Source: CAYQJL01 sp964573295 (GTDB lineage: Bacteria > Eisenbacteria > RBG-16-71-46 > CAIMUX01 > WJJG01). From it: a stretch of DNA of 64,000 bases. A program made the position numbers and the translations under genes. Shown here one piece after another: positions 36,266-45,061 of this stretch; position 1 is the stretch's first letter, and each line of letters begins with the position of its first letter. Below the pieces are notes generated by a model. It was not told the DNA's origin. It did not search any database and worked only from the letters and a program-made list of their open reading frames with translations. Location: the NCBI GenBank assembly GCA_964573295.1, contig CAZNJE010000012.1:1-64000 (forward strand). Direction: 5' to 3'.

Positions 36266-36902
36266 GGTTAGCGCCCGTCTGGAGGTCGCACTGGCCGGTC
36301 CGTTGCCGGAGCGTGCGGCGCATCGCTTGATGGCTCCGCAACCCCGGCCGGGGTGGGACCCCGAGCGGACGGCCCCCCAGGGACGGGCGGCGGCCGTGCT
36401 GGTCCTGCTGGTTCCCGCGGGCGATGACGGCGAGGCCGCCCTCCTCTACACCGAACGCACGAAAGACCTCGAGGTACATCGCGGACAGGTCTCGTTCCCG
36501 GGAGGGGCGTGCGAGCCCGGCGAGTCAGTCGTCGAGACGGCCCTGCGCGAGACGCACGAGGAGTTGGGAATCGATCCCGCCCAGCCCCGCGTCTTGGGTG
36601 GGCTCTCCCCGTTGTGGATTCCAGCCACCGGCTTCACCGTCAGCCCGTCGGTGGCGGTTCTCGATGAGCTTCCCGCACTGGTTCCCAATCCGGCCGAGGT
36701 GGCCCGCGTGTTTCAGGTGCCGCTGGCGTGGCTCCTCCGTCCCGGTGTCATCCTCCGCGAAGCCCGCAGCCACGACGGGTTGTGGCATGAAGTGCCCTAC
36801 TTCCCTCTGGAGAAGGCCTGGTTGTGGGGAGCGACGGCAATGATGACGGCCGAGCTCTTGACGCTGCTGGGCTGGCCGGGTCCGCGGGCTGGGACGCCTT
36901 AG
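36252..36902 (+). CDS. Nudix hydrolase, CoA pyrophosphatase-like
   Basis: 216 residues. TERTKDLEVHRGQVSFPGG is the NuCoA signature of CoA diphosphatases. The Nudix box GGACEPGESVVETALRETHEELGID has its metal-binding RExxEE. PLWIPATGFTVSPSVAVL and WHEVPYFPLEKAWLWGATAMMT match the NudL/CoAse C-terminus. The enzyme would split CoA into phosphopantetheine and 3',5'-ADP. The start ATG 36252 lies inside the end of the lipoprotein gene; its stop overlaps the convergent barrel gene by four bases. Confidence 0.9.
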   Translation: MKLGEVSARLEVALAGPLPERAAHRLMAPQPRPGWDPERTAPQGRAAAVLVLLVPAGDDGEAALLYTERTKDLEVHRGQVSFPGGACEPGESVVETALRETHEELGIDPAQPRVLGGLSPLWIPATGFTVSPSVAVLDELPALVPNPAEVARVFQVPLAWLLRPGVILREARSHDGLWHEVPYFPLEKAWLWGATAMMTAELLTLLGWPGPRAGTP

Positions 36903-38203
36903 AACGCTTCGCCGAATTGGAAATAGACCTCCATGCCGGCCTCCCCCAGGCCGAAGTCCACCCGCAGGCGCGTGCGCTCTTCGACATTGAGTATGTAGCG
37001 CAGGCCCGTCCCCCCGGTCACCTTCGTCTCGGCCAGACCGAATCCCTCCCACTCGCCGGCCACCTGCCCTGTGGCCGCGAAGAAAGCCGCGCTGAAACGG
37101 CGGGAGATCGGCACGCGCCATTCGGCCTGGGCCATCGCCAGCATGCGATCCTGGTAGCGACTCACCGGCGCTCCCCGCTGCACATCGCTCAAGGAGGCAT
37201 AGTCGGTGAAGAAGAGCCGGCCGGTTCGCCGGATGCCCACCGCCTGGAGTGCCAGGACGTGTCCGTTGCCCAGTGGGAAGAACTGGCGCGCGTCGACCTC
37301 GTACTCCTCGTAGTTGGCATCACTGCCTAGGGCGTCCCGGTAGAGGCGGTGGCTCAGCCGGAGATACTGGCCACGTTCGGCCGAGAAGAGGTTGTCGCGG
37401 CGGTCCCACTCGAGGACCGGTCCGAATCCGGACGTCCACCCGCGGTCGGGTCCGTCGGCGTCGCGCATGTTCGCGGCCACGAAGCCGCCGTCTTCGTACT
37501 CGAGCACGGCCAGCTTGCGGAGGTGGTAGGTTGCTCCCAGCGAGAACTCTGGGGTAAGGCGGTAGAGGATCGCCGGCACGGTCTCGAAGGCCTCGGTGAC
37601 GTAGTCCTCCTCGGCGTCCTCGGGGGTATCGTTGCCCAGCCCGTAGGTGACGAAGGGAAACTTGCGGTAGGCTAGATCGAATTGCACCAGCCACCGGGAG
37701 CCGAGGTAGAGCCGAGGCTGAAGCGCGCTGAGCGTTTGGTTCTTCGAGGTGTAGAACATCACGCCCGAGACGCTGTTGGGACGGCCCTTCGGCGCGGCCA
37801 ACGTGTCCCGCCAGGTGATCGACCCGCCGGCCCCCCCGCCGAATCCGGTGTCGGGCGAGTAGAACAGCGCGGGGAAGAGGCTGTAGATGATCTCGACCCC
37901 GCGTCCACCGTCTGTGAGGGCGCCGGTCTGAGCCCCGGTCTGGGCCCCGGTCTGGGCCCCGGTCTGGGCCCTTAGGGTGGTATCGCGCCCACCCTCCTGG
38001 GCTGCGCCGGCCTGGGCCTCCACCGTGGTTTGGCGGCCAGCCTCCCGCGCGGTCGGTTGCGGCGGGAGTTGCGCATTAGTTTCGCAGACCAGACCCGCAC
38101 ACAGGAACAGGAGAGCGGTCGCGCAATGAGATCGTCGCAGGATCTGCAGCCCTCCAACGATCTTCGGGCGAGATGTCGTCATGATGGCTGTCACTGTTGT
38201 CAT
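36899..38203 (-). CDS. Omp85/D15-type outer-membrane barrel protein
   Basis: About 434 residues. A signal-like segment (CATALLFLCAGLVCETNAQ) precedes a linker with QTGA repeated four times. The barrel part reads VEIIYSLFPALFYSPDTGFGGGAGG, then many amphipathic strands, and ends with GGTGLRYILNVEERTRLRVDFGLGEAGMEVYFQFGEAF, the C-terminal signature of the surface antigen D15 (BamA/TamA) family. No POTRA domains are present, so it is not BamA; a small translocator or enzyme-linked barrel is possible. The start is uncertain; ATG 38203 is used, 38230 is possible, and neither has a good ribosome site. Confidence 0.75.
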   Translation of the reverse strand: MTTVTAIMTTSRPKIVGGLQILRRSHCATALLFLCAGLVCETNAQLPPQPTAREAGRQTTVEAQAGAAQEGGRDTTLRAQTGAQTGAQTGAQTGALTDGGRGVEIIYSLFPALFYSPDTGFGGGAGGSITWRDTLAAPKGRPNSVSGVMFYTSKNQTLSALQPRLYLGSRWLVQFDLAYRKFPFVTYGLGNDTPEDAEEDYVTEAFETVPAILYRLTPEFSLGATYHLRKLAVLEYEDGGFVAANMRDADGPDRGWTSGFGPVLEWDRRDNLFSAERGQYLRLSHRLYRDALGSDANYEEYEVDARQFFPLGNGHVLALQAVGIRRTGRLFFTDYASLSDVQRGAPVSRYQDRMLAMAQAEWRVPISRRFSAAFFAATGQVAGEWEGFGLAETKVTGGTGLRYILNVEERTRLRVDFGLGEAGMEVYFQFGEAF

Positions 38204-38244
38204 CGAGGTGCCCTGTGGCCTCCGTGTCATTGAACGTCGGCGAA

Positions 38245-39522
38245 CTATCCGGTTCGTACGCGACCGAGACGGTGAAGTTCCTCGATCGCCGTCAGCATGT
38301 CCGACGGCGTCGCGAGCAGAATCTCGGGCGACCCGTGCGAGCGGTTCCAGCGCGCGAGGGTCTTGCCGGTATTCTTCCACTCGGCGGCCTCGTTCCAGCA
38401 GGCCACCGCGAAACCGTGATAGGTGAGGAGGTCGCGTCTCCCCCGCTCGATCCGCGCGCGCGAGATGCCCTGGGCCAGTACTCGGTGGAAGAACACCGTG
38501 GCGAGGGTTTCGCGGCCCTCCAGGAGCGGATTGAAAGGGAGGATCTCCGCGGGGCGGAAGATGACGCGCAGACGGTCATTCAGAGGTTGGGCCGCGATCA
38601 AGTCGGGTTCCCCGGGGGCAGGCCGGGCGATCGCCCCCTCGTATCGCGCGGGCAGCGCCTCCGGCTCGGCCGAGGCTAGATCGATCCGCACGCGCGCCCC
38701 CTCGCCGCCAGCGGTGGGGTTGTCGGGGCGGATCTCGGCCACCGGTAGCCCGGTCTCATCCGCGCCGGGGATGAGTCGCTCGGCCTGTCCCTGGCCTACC
38801 AGACGCCGGAGTCCACCGGCAAGTGGGTCGCCGGCGTCTGGATCACCGGCGTCTGGATCACTGCCGGACGGGGAGGCGCCCGACCAGCCGAAACGTACCT
38901 CACGCCGGCGGCGGGCCTCTCGCACGGCTGCCCCCAAAACCTCGTCCGGGTGCCCGGCCCGTCGCGTGCTCAACAGAATCGCCAGGTACACGCGGCTGGC
39001 CGGCAGCACGAGGGGGATCTCGATCGTGGCCGTGGCCCTTCGCCGGGGGGCATCACCCTCGAAGGCGGTCTCCAAGAGAAGGTCCGCCTTCAGACGACGG
39101 GCACCCCGTTCCTGCGGCAGGCGGAACGGAAGGGGCCAGGGGTGCCGCCCCGGCTGCTCGGTCTGCCGAGCCGCGCCCAGGCCCGTTGCGGCCAGTGCTT
39201 GGTCCAGCCACGGGGCGAAGCGCTCCGCTTCGGCCGGATCCCAGTCCGCCGGATGGCCGGCTGACGACCAGGCGCCGCTGAACTCGATGCGCTCATCACT
39301 GCCGATGACGCTGAGGCGTGCCCGGCCCTCGAAGTCCGGGGGGGGGAACAGCAGAGCGACCTGGTACCGGCGTCTGCGCCGTCGCTCCACCAGATACGTG
39401 GGTGCGATGCGCCAGTTGCCCAGGGCGGGCGGGCGCGCGGTAGCACGCGCGCCCGCGGTGGGCGGCGACGCCTGCGAGGGGGTCGGGGTCACCCGGACGG
39501 GACGCCGGAATGGAATGCGCAT
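38245..39522 (-). CDS. Hypothetical protein, last gene of a four-gene cluster
   Basis: 425 residues, no family recognised. It has no signal peptide or membrane helix. The sequence is rich in Arg, Ala and Pro, with a repeat DPDAGDPDAGD coded by 15-base units (38835-38865). Readable conserved-looking parts are YQVALLFPPPDFEGRARLSVIG and the C-terminal VACWNEAAEWKNTGKTLARWNRSHGSPEILL. The start ATG 39522 is five bases after the upstream stop and uses a ribosome site inside that gene's end (GGGGAG), so the pair is tightly linked. Function unknown. Confidence 0.6.
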   Translation of the reverse strand: MRIPFRRPVRVTPTPSQASPPTAGARATARPPALGNWRIAPTYLVERRRRRRYQVALLFPPPDFEGRARLSVIGSDERIEFSGAWSSAGHPADWDPAEAERFAPWLDQALAATGLGAARQTEQPGRHPWPLPFRLPQERGARRLKADLLLETAFEGDAPRRRATATIEIPLVLPASRVYLAILLSTRRAGHPDEVLGAAVREARRRREVRFGWSGASPSGSDPDAGDPDAGDPLAGGLRRLVGQGQAERLIPGADETGLPVAEIRPDNPTAGGEGARVRIDLASAEPEALPARYEGAIARPAPGEPDLIAAQPLNDRLRVIFRPAEILPFNPLLEGRETLATVFFHRVLAQGISRARIERGRRDLLTYHGFAVACWNEAAEWKNTGKTLARWNRSHGSPEILLATPSDMLTAIEELHRLGRVRTG

Positions 39523-39526
39523 GAAC

Positions 39527-40597
39527 CTACTCCCCCGGCCCGGTGGGGGCGACGCGCGTCTCGGCGATCAGTTCCAGGAGCCGCTGCCAGAATACCAAAG
39601 CGTTGTCGCAGGCGAGCGCGCTCATGTGAGCGCAGGCTTCGAAACCCCAGATCGCGACCCGATCGGGGCGGTGGGCGAGCAGCCGCCGGGCCCCCTCGAT
39701 CGCCTCGTCCTGAGCGTTCGCCGGGATGCGGAACGCCTGAATCCACATCATCGAATCGACCCCGGCCGCGCCGGCGGCCGTCTGCGCGGCGGTGGTATTG
39801 AGGTCGATGAAACGATCTCGCTCGTCGGGATCGATCGAACCGAAGGCGTGCCAATAGGGGTCGGTACCGAACACCGTGGCGCCGGGCAGGCGCGCCAACT
39901 CGGTCCAGTCCAGCAGGGGCTGATCCAGCTTGCCTTGCGGCAAGACACAGATGCTCGAATGCATGGCCCGCTCGAAGGCCAGTGCGCACAGCTCTTCGAG
40001 CAGACGCTTCACCGATTCGGAGCGGAATCGCTGAAAGAGCGCAAGGGGCACATCGGACAGGCCCGGCACCCGGGGGCCGTCACCGTCGGCGAGTTCGGCG
40101 ACCCGGTTCGGGTTCGCTTCGCGCCAGCGATCGAACGTCACCAGACAGTGTCCGCACGTGCACACTTCTCCTTCGAGGTTCCGGGGGCCGGACGGCACCC
40201 AGTGGGGCTCGTCCCAGAAGACGCATTCGGCGCCCGTGCCAGCGGCGGCGTCCAGCCATTCGGTCAGCCGATCCCTCAGGCGCGGGTGGTTGAGACAGGC
40301 GCCGCCCAGGAAGCGGCCGGAAGGGCCGCATTGCTGCAGATCCGGGTCTTCGACGATCCAGCGCGAGAAGGCCTCGCCCCCGAAGATGCCGGCCACGCCC
40401 CAGGGATCGATCTGCACCGCCAGGCCTTCGTCATGGGTGGCCTGGACGATTTCCCCCAGGGTTGCGGACGAGTAGAACAGATCGTTCTCCGAGAAGGTGT
40501 GAACGATCTCAGCGAAGCCGGCGCCGGCGAGTCGCCTCATGTCTCGCTGGACGTGACGTAGGATCCGGTTGCCGAAGTAGCTCGTCACCCAGTGCAT
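39527..40597 (-). CDS. TIM-barrel-like protein of unknown function
   Basis: 356 residues; ATG 40597 is preceded by GGGAGGGATCGCC. The pattern HWVTSYFGNRI, FAEIVHTFSENDLFYSS, GLAVQIDPWGVAGIFGGEAFS, GAECVFWDEPHW, CTCGHCLVTFDRWR, SSICVLPQGK, VFGTDPYW, DSMMWIQAF and RVAIWGFEA reads as successive barrel strands, like family 10/39-type glycoside hydrolases or uncharacterised DUF proteins. VFWDEPHW supplies an Asp-Glu pair in an enzyme-like place. No substrate can be assigned. The three neighbours on the same strand are closely packed. Confidence 0.65.
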   Translation of the reverse strand: MHWVTSYFGNRILRHVQRDMRRLAGAGFAEIVHTFSENDLFYSSATLGEIVQATHDEGLAVQIDPWGVAGIFGGEAFSRWIVEDPDLQQCGPSGRFLGGACLNHPRLRDRLTEWLDAAAGTGAECVFWDEPHWVPSGPRNLEGEVCTCGHCLVTFDRWREANPNRVAELADGDGPRVPGLSDVPLALFQRFRSESVKRLLEELCALAFERAMHSSICVLPQGKLDQPLLDWTELARLPGATVFGTDPYWHAFGSIDPDERDRFIDLNTTAAQTAAGAAGVDSMMWIQAFRIPANAQDEAIEGARRLLAHRPDRVAIWGFEACAHMSALACDNALVFWQRLLELIAETRVAPTGPGE

Positions 40598-40622
40598 GGC
40601 GATCCCTCCCCGAGGTTCCGGC

Positions 40623-41615
40623 TCAGGTGGCCGTCCCGCGGGCACGGGCGGGCGGAATGAAAAGGACGTTGTCGTGATGATCCAGGCGCCGTCCCTCGCC
40701 GAGCACCGTCCATTGGCGACTCTGGGTGAAGCCGCATCGTTCGTACAGGTTCCCGATCACGAAGGGCGCGTCCAGGGACCCCGACGCGGTGATGAGGCTG
40801 GCCGTCTGGCTGAGCCGCCGGATCAACTCCAGGATCAACAGCCGGCCGAGTCCCCGACCGCGGTAGCGCGGCTGCACCTCCACCCAGTCGATGAATCCCT
40901 CGCCTATGTCATCGCACAGGCCCCCCAGAGCGATTCCCACGATCTTGCGTGTGCGGGTCTGGCGCAGGAAGAACCAGCAATCCGCGCGGTGGTAGGGTTG
41001 CGCGGCCATGTGACGCAGGCGCTCGGGCGAGGTGAGGTCCCGCAGGCTCGGATAGGCTTCATTCAGGAGACGAGCAGCGTCCGGTGCATCGGTCTGGACA
41101 TCGAACGGTGCGAACTCGTAGCCGCCCGGTGGGTCCACCGCGGGAACGTCGGCCGCGGGTAGGTAGGCCCGGTAGTAGCGTCCCAGGATCGGCAAGTCGA
41201 GCACTTGGCTCCAGCTGCGGGAGCCGGTCTCCATGACGGCTACGAAGGCGACCTGCCGCAAGCGGTGGCGGGCCTGCACGATGAGGTTGCGAAGCGTTTC
41301 ACCGCGGCCCGGCAGCGCCCAGGCGAACTCGATCGAATCCTGGGTATAGGCCACCGCGGCACTCAGACGGGTGCCGTCGGTCGAGGCCAGGTAGCGACAA
41401 CCGGCCAGTACATCGCGAACCTTGCAAAAGGGCGTGTAGAGCACGGCGTGCGGCCGATCACGATACAGCGTCTTGATCAAATCGATGCTCGTGGAACGTC
41501 CCTCCGACTGCGGTGTCGTCGTGACGGCGGCCGCGATCTGTGCGTCCGCCGGTGGTGCCTGTGAGACGGGTCCGGCCACGCGCTGCAGAATAGAGAGATG
41601 GTCTCCGCGGGTCAA
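40623..41615 (-). CDS. GNAT N-acetyltransferase
   Basis: 330 residues, likely two GNAT-like halves. The C-terminal half has the acetyl-CoA loop VEVQPRYRGRGLGRLLILELI and the terminal YERCGFTQSRQWTVL. The N-terminal half (FCKVRDVLAGCRYLAS, FVAVMETGSRSW) is a weaker match. The start is a TTG at 41615 overlapping the S4-protein stop by four bases (TTGA); a later start is possible. It lies 26 bases before the TIM-barrel gene. The substrate is unknown. Confidence 0.75.
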   Translation of the reverse strand: MTRGDHLSILQRVAGPVSQAPPADAQIAAAVTTTPQSEGRSTSIDLIKTLYRDRPHAVLYTPFCKVRDVLAGCRYLASTDGTRLSAAVAYTQDSIEFAWALPGRGETLRNLIVQARHRLRQVAFVAVMETGSRSWSQVLDLPILGRYYRAYLPAADVPAVDPPGGYEFAPFDVQTDAPDAARLLNEAYPSLRDLTSPERLRHMAAQPYHRADCWFFLRQTRTRKIVGIALGGLCDDIGEGFIDWVEVQPRYRGRGLGRLLILELIRRLSQTASLITASGSLDAPFVIGNLYERCGFTQSRQWTVLGEGRRLDHHDNVLFIPPARARGTAT

Positions 41616-41875
41616 GTCGGCGACGGCGGGGGAGGCTCACCCGAGTCTCGCACCTGCACCTCGGCCAGCGGTCGACCGTCGTAATCGGACAACCGTACCC
41701 GATCGCCGGGCACGACCCGGTGTCCGCGCCGGGTCTCGATCCGGCCGTTGACCTCGACCTGCGCGTTCTGGATCAGAAACTTCGCTTCCCCCCCGGTGGC
41801 GACCAGCGCCGCGAACTTGAGCAGCCCGTCGAGACGGATGTGGGAAGTGTGGATGTCGACCTCGATCTGTTCCAT
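41612..41875 (-). CDS. S4-domain RNA-binding protein (YaaA/RlbA-like)
   Basis: 87 residues covering one S4 domain: EVDIHTSHIRLDGLLKFAALVATGGEAKFLIQNAQVEVNGRIETRRGHRVVPGDRV. Small stand-alone S4 proteins bind structured RNA, some linked to ribosome biogenesis. ATG 41875 gives the usual length; the longer frame has no support. It is the first gene of the cluster 41875-38245. Confidence 0.85.
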   Translation of the reverse strand: MEQIEVDIHTSHIRLDGLLKFAALVATGGEAKFLIQNAQVEVNGRIETRRGHRVVPGDRVRLSDYDGRPLAEVQVRDSGEPPPPSPT

Positions 41876-41976
41876 GGGTGCAGTTTTGCCCGAGACCGCT
41901 CCGGCGGCAAGGGAGAAGCGCATGCGGTTTACGATACGGCCGAAGGGTGATAGCCTGTGGGCTGGTACATGACTGT

Positions 41977-42036
41977 GGTTCGATCACCGGTCCGTCGGTT
42001 CGATCACCGGTCCGTCGGTTCGATCACCGGTCGGCC
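41977..42036. repeat. Three tandem 20-bp repeats upstream of the helix-turn-helix gene
   Basis: Units at 41977, 41997 and 42017 share GGTTCGATCACCGGT; the first two are identical over 20 bases. Each can form a short hairpin (CGGT/ACCG around TCGATC). They end 77 bases before the GTG start at 42113, so they may be operator sites. Confidence 0.85.
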
Positions 42037-42112
42037 GGCTGGCCCACCGATTCGTTCATCTCTTTGACGCTTCGGTGAAGCAGGGACCCGATTCCTGGAG
42101 GGGGTTGATTCC

Positions 42113-42544
42113 GTGGCTGACTTGTTGCCATCCCGTGAGAACGGCCATCTGGCCGTGGCCGCCATCCGCATTTTGCGGCATCGCGAGGGGCGTCCCCCGA
42201 CGCCGCAGGAGGTTGCCGCGACGCTCGGATGGACCGAGGAGGAAACGCGCGTCGTGCTACGCGGGCTTTCGAGCGCCGGCATTCTCTCGGTCCATGAGAG
42301 TCCCTTCGAAATCCGGTTCGAGATCACCGCCCACGAGAAGGTCGATGCGCTGCCGGCCGAGGCCAGCAAAGAGGCGTTGGAATCGGAGGTCGAGAGCTTC
42401 CGCCAACGTGCGCTGACCAAGCAGGAGCAGCTGGAACGAATGCTCCTGGGAGGCGAGATGGACAAGAAGAAGAAGGAGAAGCTCGACAACCTGGAGAAGG
42501 AGTTCGCCGACTTCAAGAAGAAGAAGCCCGGCCCGCCGATCTGA
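42113..42544 (+). CDS. Small winged-helix protein with C-terminal coiled coil
   Basis: 143 residues. The N-terminal half (LAVAAIRILRHREGRPPTPQEVAATLGWTEEETRVVLRGLSSAGIL) reads as a winged-helix DNA-binding domain; the C-terminal half is a charged coiled coil (QEQLERMLLGGEMDKKKKEKLDNLEKEFADFKKKK). GTG 42113 follows GGAGGGGGTTG. No ligand domain is present. The repeats on both sides make self-regulation plausible, which is inference. Confidence 0.7.
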   Translation: MADLLPSRENGHLAVAAIRILRHREGRPPTPQEVAATLGWTEEETRVVLRGLSSAGILSVHESPFEIRFEITAHEKVDALPAEASKEALESEVESFRQRALTKQEQLERMLLGGEMDKKKKEKLDNLEKEFADFKKKKPGPPI

Positions 42545-42600
42545 TCCGCCCATCTGATGGAACGATCTGATGGATCGATCTGATCCATCCATCTGACAGC
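42541..42600. repeat. ATCTGAT-type direct repeats after the winged-helix gene
   Basis: Four to five near copies of GATCTGAT(G/C)(G/C)ATC occur in 60 bases, and one pair folds as an eight-bp hairpin (GATGGATC with GATCCATC). They may act as terminator or protein-binding array. Confidence 0.6.
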
Positions 42601-42879
42601 TTCCCGAGAGCCTCGGCACGCGGAAGCCTTTCATGTAGCCTCATTTGCATCTAAGTTGCTCTGCCTTGGTGGACAAGGCCCTCTCCGCCACTTAACTGCT
42701 TCTACTCAAGTCCTTTGCCCCCACAAACTGGCTTCTCACTTGTGCGTACGGGTGTCAGTTTCTGCTATAATCGGTAGGGTCAATGAGGGAATTCCCGGCG
42801 GTCCGCACGACCCTTGCGCGAACCGCCGTTTGGGATGCTGTCGGGTCCATCTACTCCCTTGTCAGCAAAAGGAGGCAAC
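42545..42879. other. Intergenic region and leader of selenoprotein gene 1
   Basis: No gene is seen in 335 bases. It holds the ATCTGAT repeats at its start, an AT-richer tract, and an extended -10 promoter element at 42763-42771. The leader from there to ATG 42880 is about 100 bases. Confidence 0.5.
42763..42771 (+). promoter_or_regulatory. Extended -10 promoter element
   Basis: TGCTATAAT is a perfect sigma70-type -10 with the TGn extension. A clear -35 at ideal spacing is not seen, as is usual for extended -10 promoters. It would drive the selenoprotein gene at 42880. Confidence 0.6.
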
Positions 42880-44895
42880 ATGAACCGCTGGAGGCGCCTT
42901 TGTAAGGGCCTCGCCGCGCTGCTTGCGATTGGCGCGCTGGTGACGGCCGGTGCACAGGCTTCGGTACCCCGGGTGATCCTGGCCGAGTCATTCACGGCCA
43001 CGTGGTGAAGCTACTGCCCGAATGCGGCCTGCGGGCTTCGCATGGTGCTCGAGGAGTTTCCTCAGCAACTGGTAGTTTGCGCACATCACGTTTCGGACTC
43101 GTACTCGACCACGTTCGGTAATCAAAGAAACGCGCTCTACAACGTGAGCGGTATTCCGCACGTTCAGTTCGACGGCCTCCAGAGTGCTGTTGGCGCCGGA
43201 AGCTGCAGCGGCGCCGCGAACACGTACCGCAACATCATCAACAGCCGCCTTGCCCAGTCGCCGGAGTCGCCGGTGCAGATCGAGGGCGTCTATCTGTACG
43301 ATGATGTGACCATTACCGCCCAGGTCGAACTCACTCTCGTCGATCCGGTCATGCTGACCAACCCGAAGGTTTTCGTGGTGGTTCAGGAAGACGAGGTCGG
43401 CACGATGAACTACGAGTGGGTGACGCGCGATGCCTTCGAGACCACCTGCACGCTCGACGGGCAGGGCGACACGCAGCTTCTCGATCACACCTTCAGCAAT
43501 GGTGGGTGGGATGTCGAGAACTTGAGCGTCGTGGTCTTCGTGCAGAAGATGACCTATCCCTACGAGATGTATCAGGCGGCCAAGCTGCCGCTCGTCTCGG
43601 ACTTCGACATCGCTTTCGCGCCGGAAGTGGCCTCGGTGCCCGAGGGCAACGGCCTGGCCGAGCTGTCCGGTACGGTGACGAACATCAGCGATCTGGACGA
43701 CACGTTGACCCTGAGCCTGGACAACACCTTCGGCTGGTCGGCCGAGTTCAAGCTCGAGGGCGAGGGCAGCTTCCACACCACCCCGTCGGTCATCGAGCTG
43801 GGGCCGGGTGCGAGCGCCGACTTCGCCATGCGGGTGACCACCGACGGCAGCATGCGCGTGGGTGAAGGCTTCCTGGAGTGTCACTCCAGCGTGACCGATC
43901 GCACCGGCGCTGCGCGCGCCCGCGTGTTCAACGGCAGTCCCGCGGTCTTGATTGTCGACGACGACACGAACCGCGCCGATGAGATGATCCTCTTGAACAA
44001 TCTCAACGGGGACTACCTCTACGATCACTACGATGTCTTCAACGATCACGGTGCCTCGGCACCTGCGTTCGAGGACCTCAACGGGTACGATATCGCCATC
44101 TGGCATCAGGGCTGGAACATGGGGGATCGGATCCAGGAGGCCGAAGAGTCTGCTCTGATGGCCTTCCTCGATACCGGCAAGGGCCTGATCCTCTCGAGCC
44201 AGGACTACCTTTTCTACGCCGATGCGAACACGTTCACTCAGAACTATCTGGGACTCGCCAGCTGGACGAACGATGTGGATGCGGTCGAGGCCAACGGTGT
44301 GGGCGACGATCCCATTACCGACGGCATGGGTTTCACGATCAACTACCCGCAGCAACAGCTGAACCGGGCTGATCACCTGGAGCCCGTCGCCTCGGCAGCG
44401 ACGATCTTCACCAACGAGGTCGGCAACAACATCGCCGTTCGGAACATGGCCCGCGGCGGTCGGACGGTGACCTTCGCGATGGCCCTCAACGGCCTGGTCA
44501 ACAGCGCCGAGCCCACGACGATCAGGACGCTGCTCGGCCGTTCGATCGACTGGCTCATGGAAGGCCAAAGCCAGGGGATCGAGGACATCATCCAGATCGG
44601 CGGATCCTCGCTCGCGAGCATCGAGCCGAACCCGTTCCATGTGGGTCGCAATGCTGCCAGCATCCAGCTTAACCTGTCGGATGCGGCGGCGACCGGTGGG
44701 GTCACGCTCCAGCTGCTCGATGTGAGTGGCCGCCTGGTGCGCGACATGAGCCACCGTTCGTTCGTGAGCGGTACGCAGAGCCTCTCCTGGGACGGTCTGG
44801 ATCAGGCCGGCCGACCGGTGGATGCGGGCGTCTACTACATGCGCCTCGCCACGGTGGAGGGCACTCGGAGTTCGCGCGTCGTCGTGATGCGCTAG
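42880..44895 (+). CDS. Putative secreted selenoprotein 1: Omp28-like thioredoxin-fold protein with FlgD-type C-terminus
   Basis: Read through the in-frame TGA at 43006-43008, this gene encodes 671 residues with selenocysteine at 43. ATG 42880 follows AAAGGAGG by five bases. A signal peptide (LAALLAIGALVTAGAQA) leads to VILAESFTATW-U-SYCPNAACGL, where Omp28-like proteins have the first Cys of CxxC. The downstream part (VVCAHHVSDSYS, YNVSGIPHVQFDG) continues the same thioredoxin-like domain. A middle domain (VLIVDDDTNRADE...IAIWHQGWNMGD) and a FlgD Ig-like end (LSWDGLDQAGRPVDAGVYYMRL) follow. Without readthrough the gene gives a useless 42-residue peptide plus a headless frame. A hairpin after the TGA can serve as SECIS. 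Activity is not known; a Sec-thiol oxidoreductase is inferred. Confidence 0.85.
43022..43043 (+). promoter_or_regulatory. Candidate SECIS hairpin, selenoprotein gene 1
   Basis: Stem 43022-43026 with 43039-43043, two-base bulge, then 43027-43029 with 43034-43036 around loop UGCG (43030-43033), whose second base is G, 21 nt after the TGA. A rival fold pairs 43016-43019 with 43033-43036 and 43024-43025 with 43031-43032, leaving a GG-starting loop at 43026-43030, 17 nt after the TGA. Either fits bacterial SECIS limits; only folding can choose. Confidence 0.55.
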
Positions 44896-44948
44896 TGGTC
44901 TTGTAGTTGCAAACGGGTGGCACCGGCGGCAAGTTCTGCCGGGCCGCC

Positions 44949-45000
44949 CGTTGCTTGTACCCGTTGCTTGTTTGCGTCGCTTGCATTCGTCGCTTGTACC
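44949..45000. repeat. Four tandem 13-bp repeats
   Basis: Units at 44949, 44962, 44975 and 44988 follow CGTYGCTTGYAYY. They lie between the selenoprotein stop and the TPR gene, after a long imperfect hairpin (about 44909-44953) that may terminate the first transcript. Confidence 0.75.
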
Positions 45001-45061
45001 TTTCGATCTGGTTCGACAATGCTCGATGATACGCAGGATGCACGAGGAGGTTTTTGTTTTC

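Noticed and set aside
41977..42036. tRNA T-arm (GGTTCGATC) signal
   Set aside because: It is repeated three times in tandem at 20-base spacing, the T-stem does not pair with a seven-base loop, and no acceptor, D or anticodon arms are seen.
44951..45061. Longer TPR protein starting at 44951
   Set aside because: The extra N-terminus is made by the 13-bp repeats, and the signal peptide begins at ATG 45062, which has GAGGAGG upstream.
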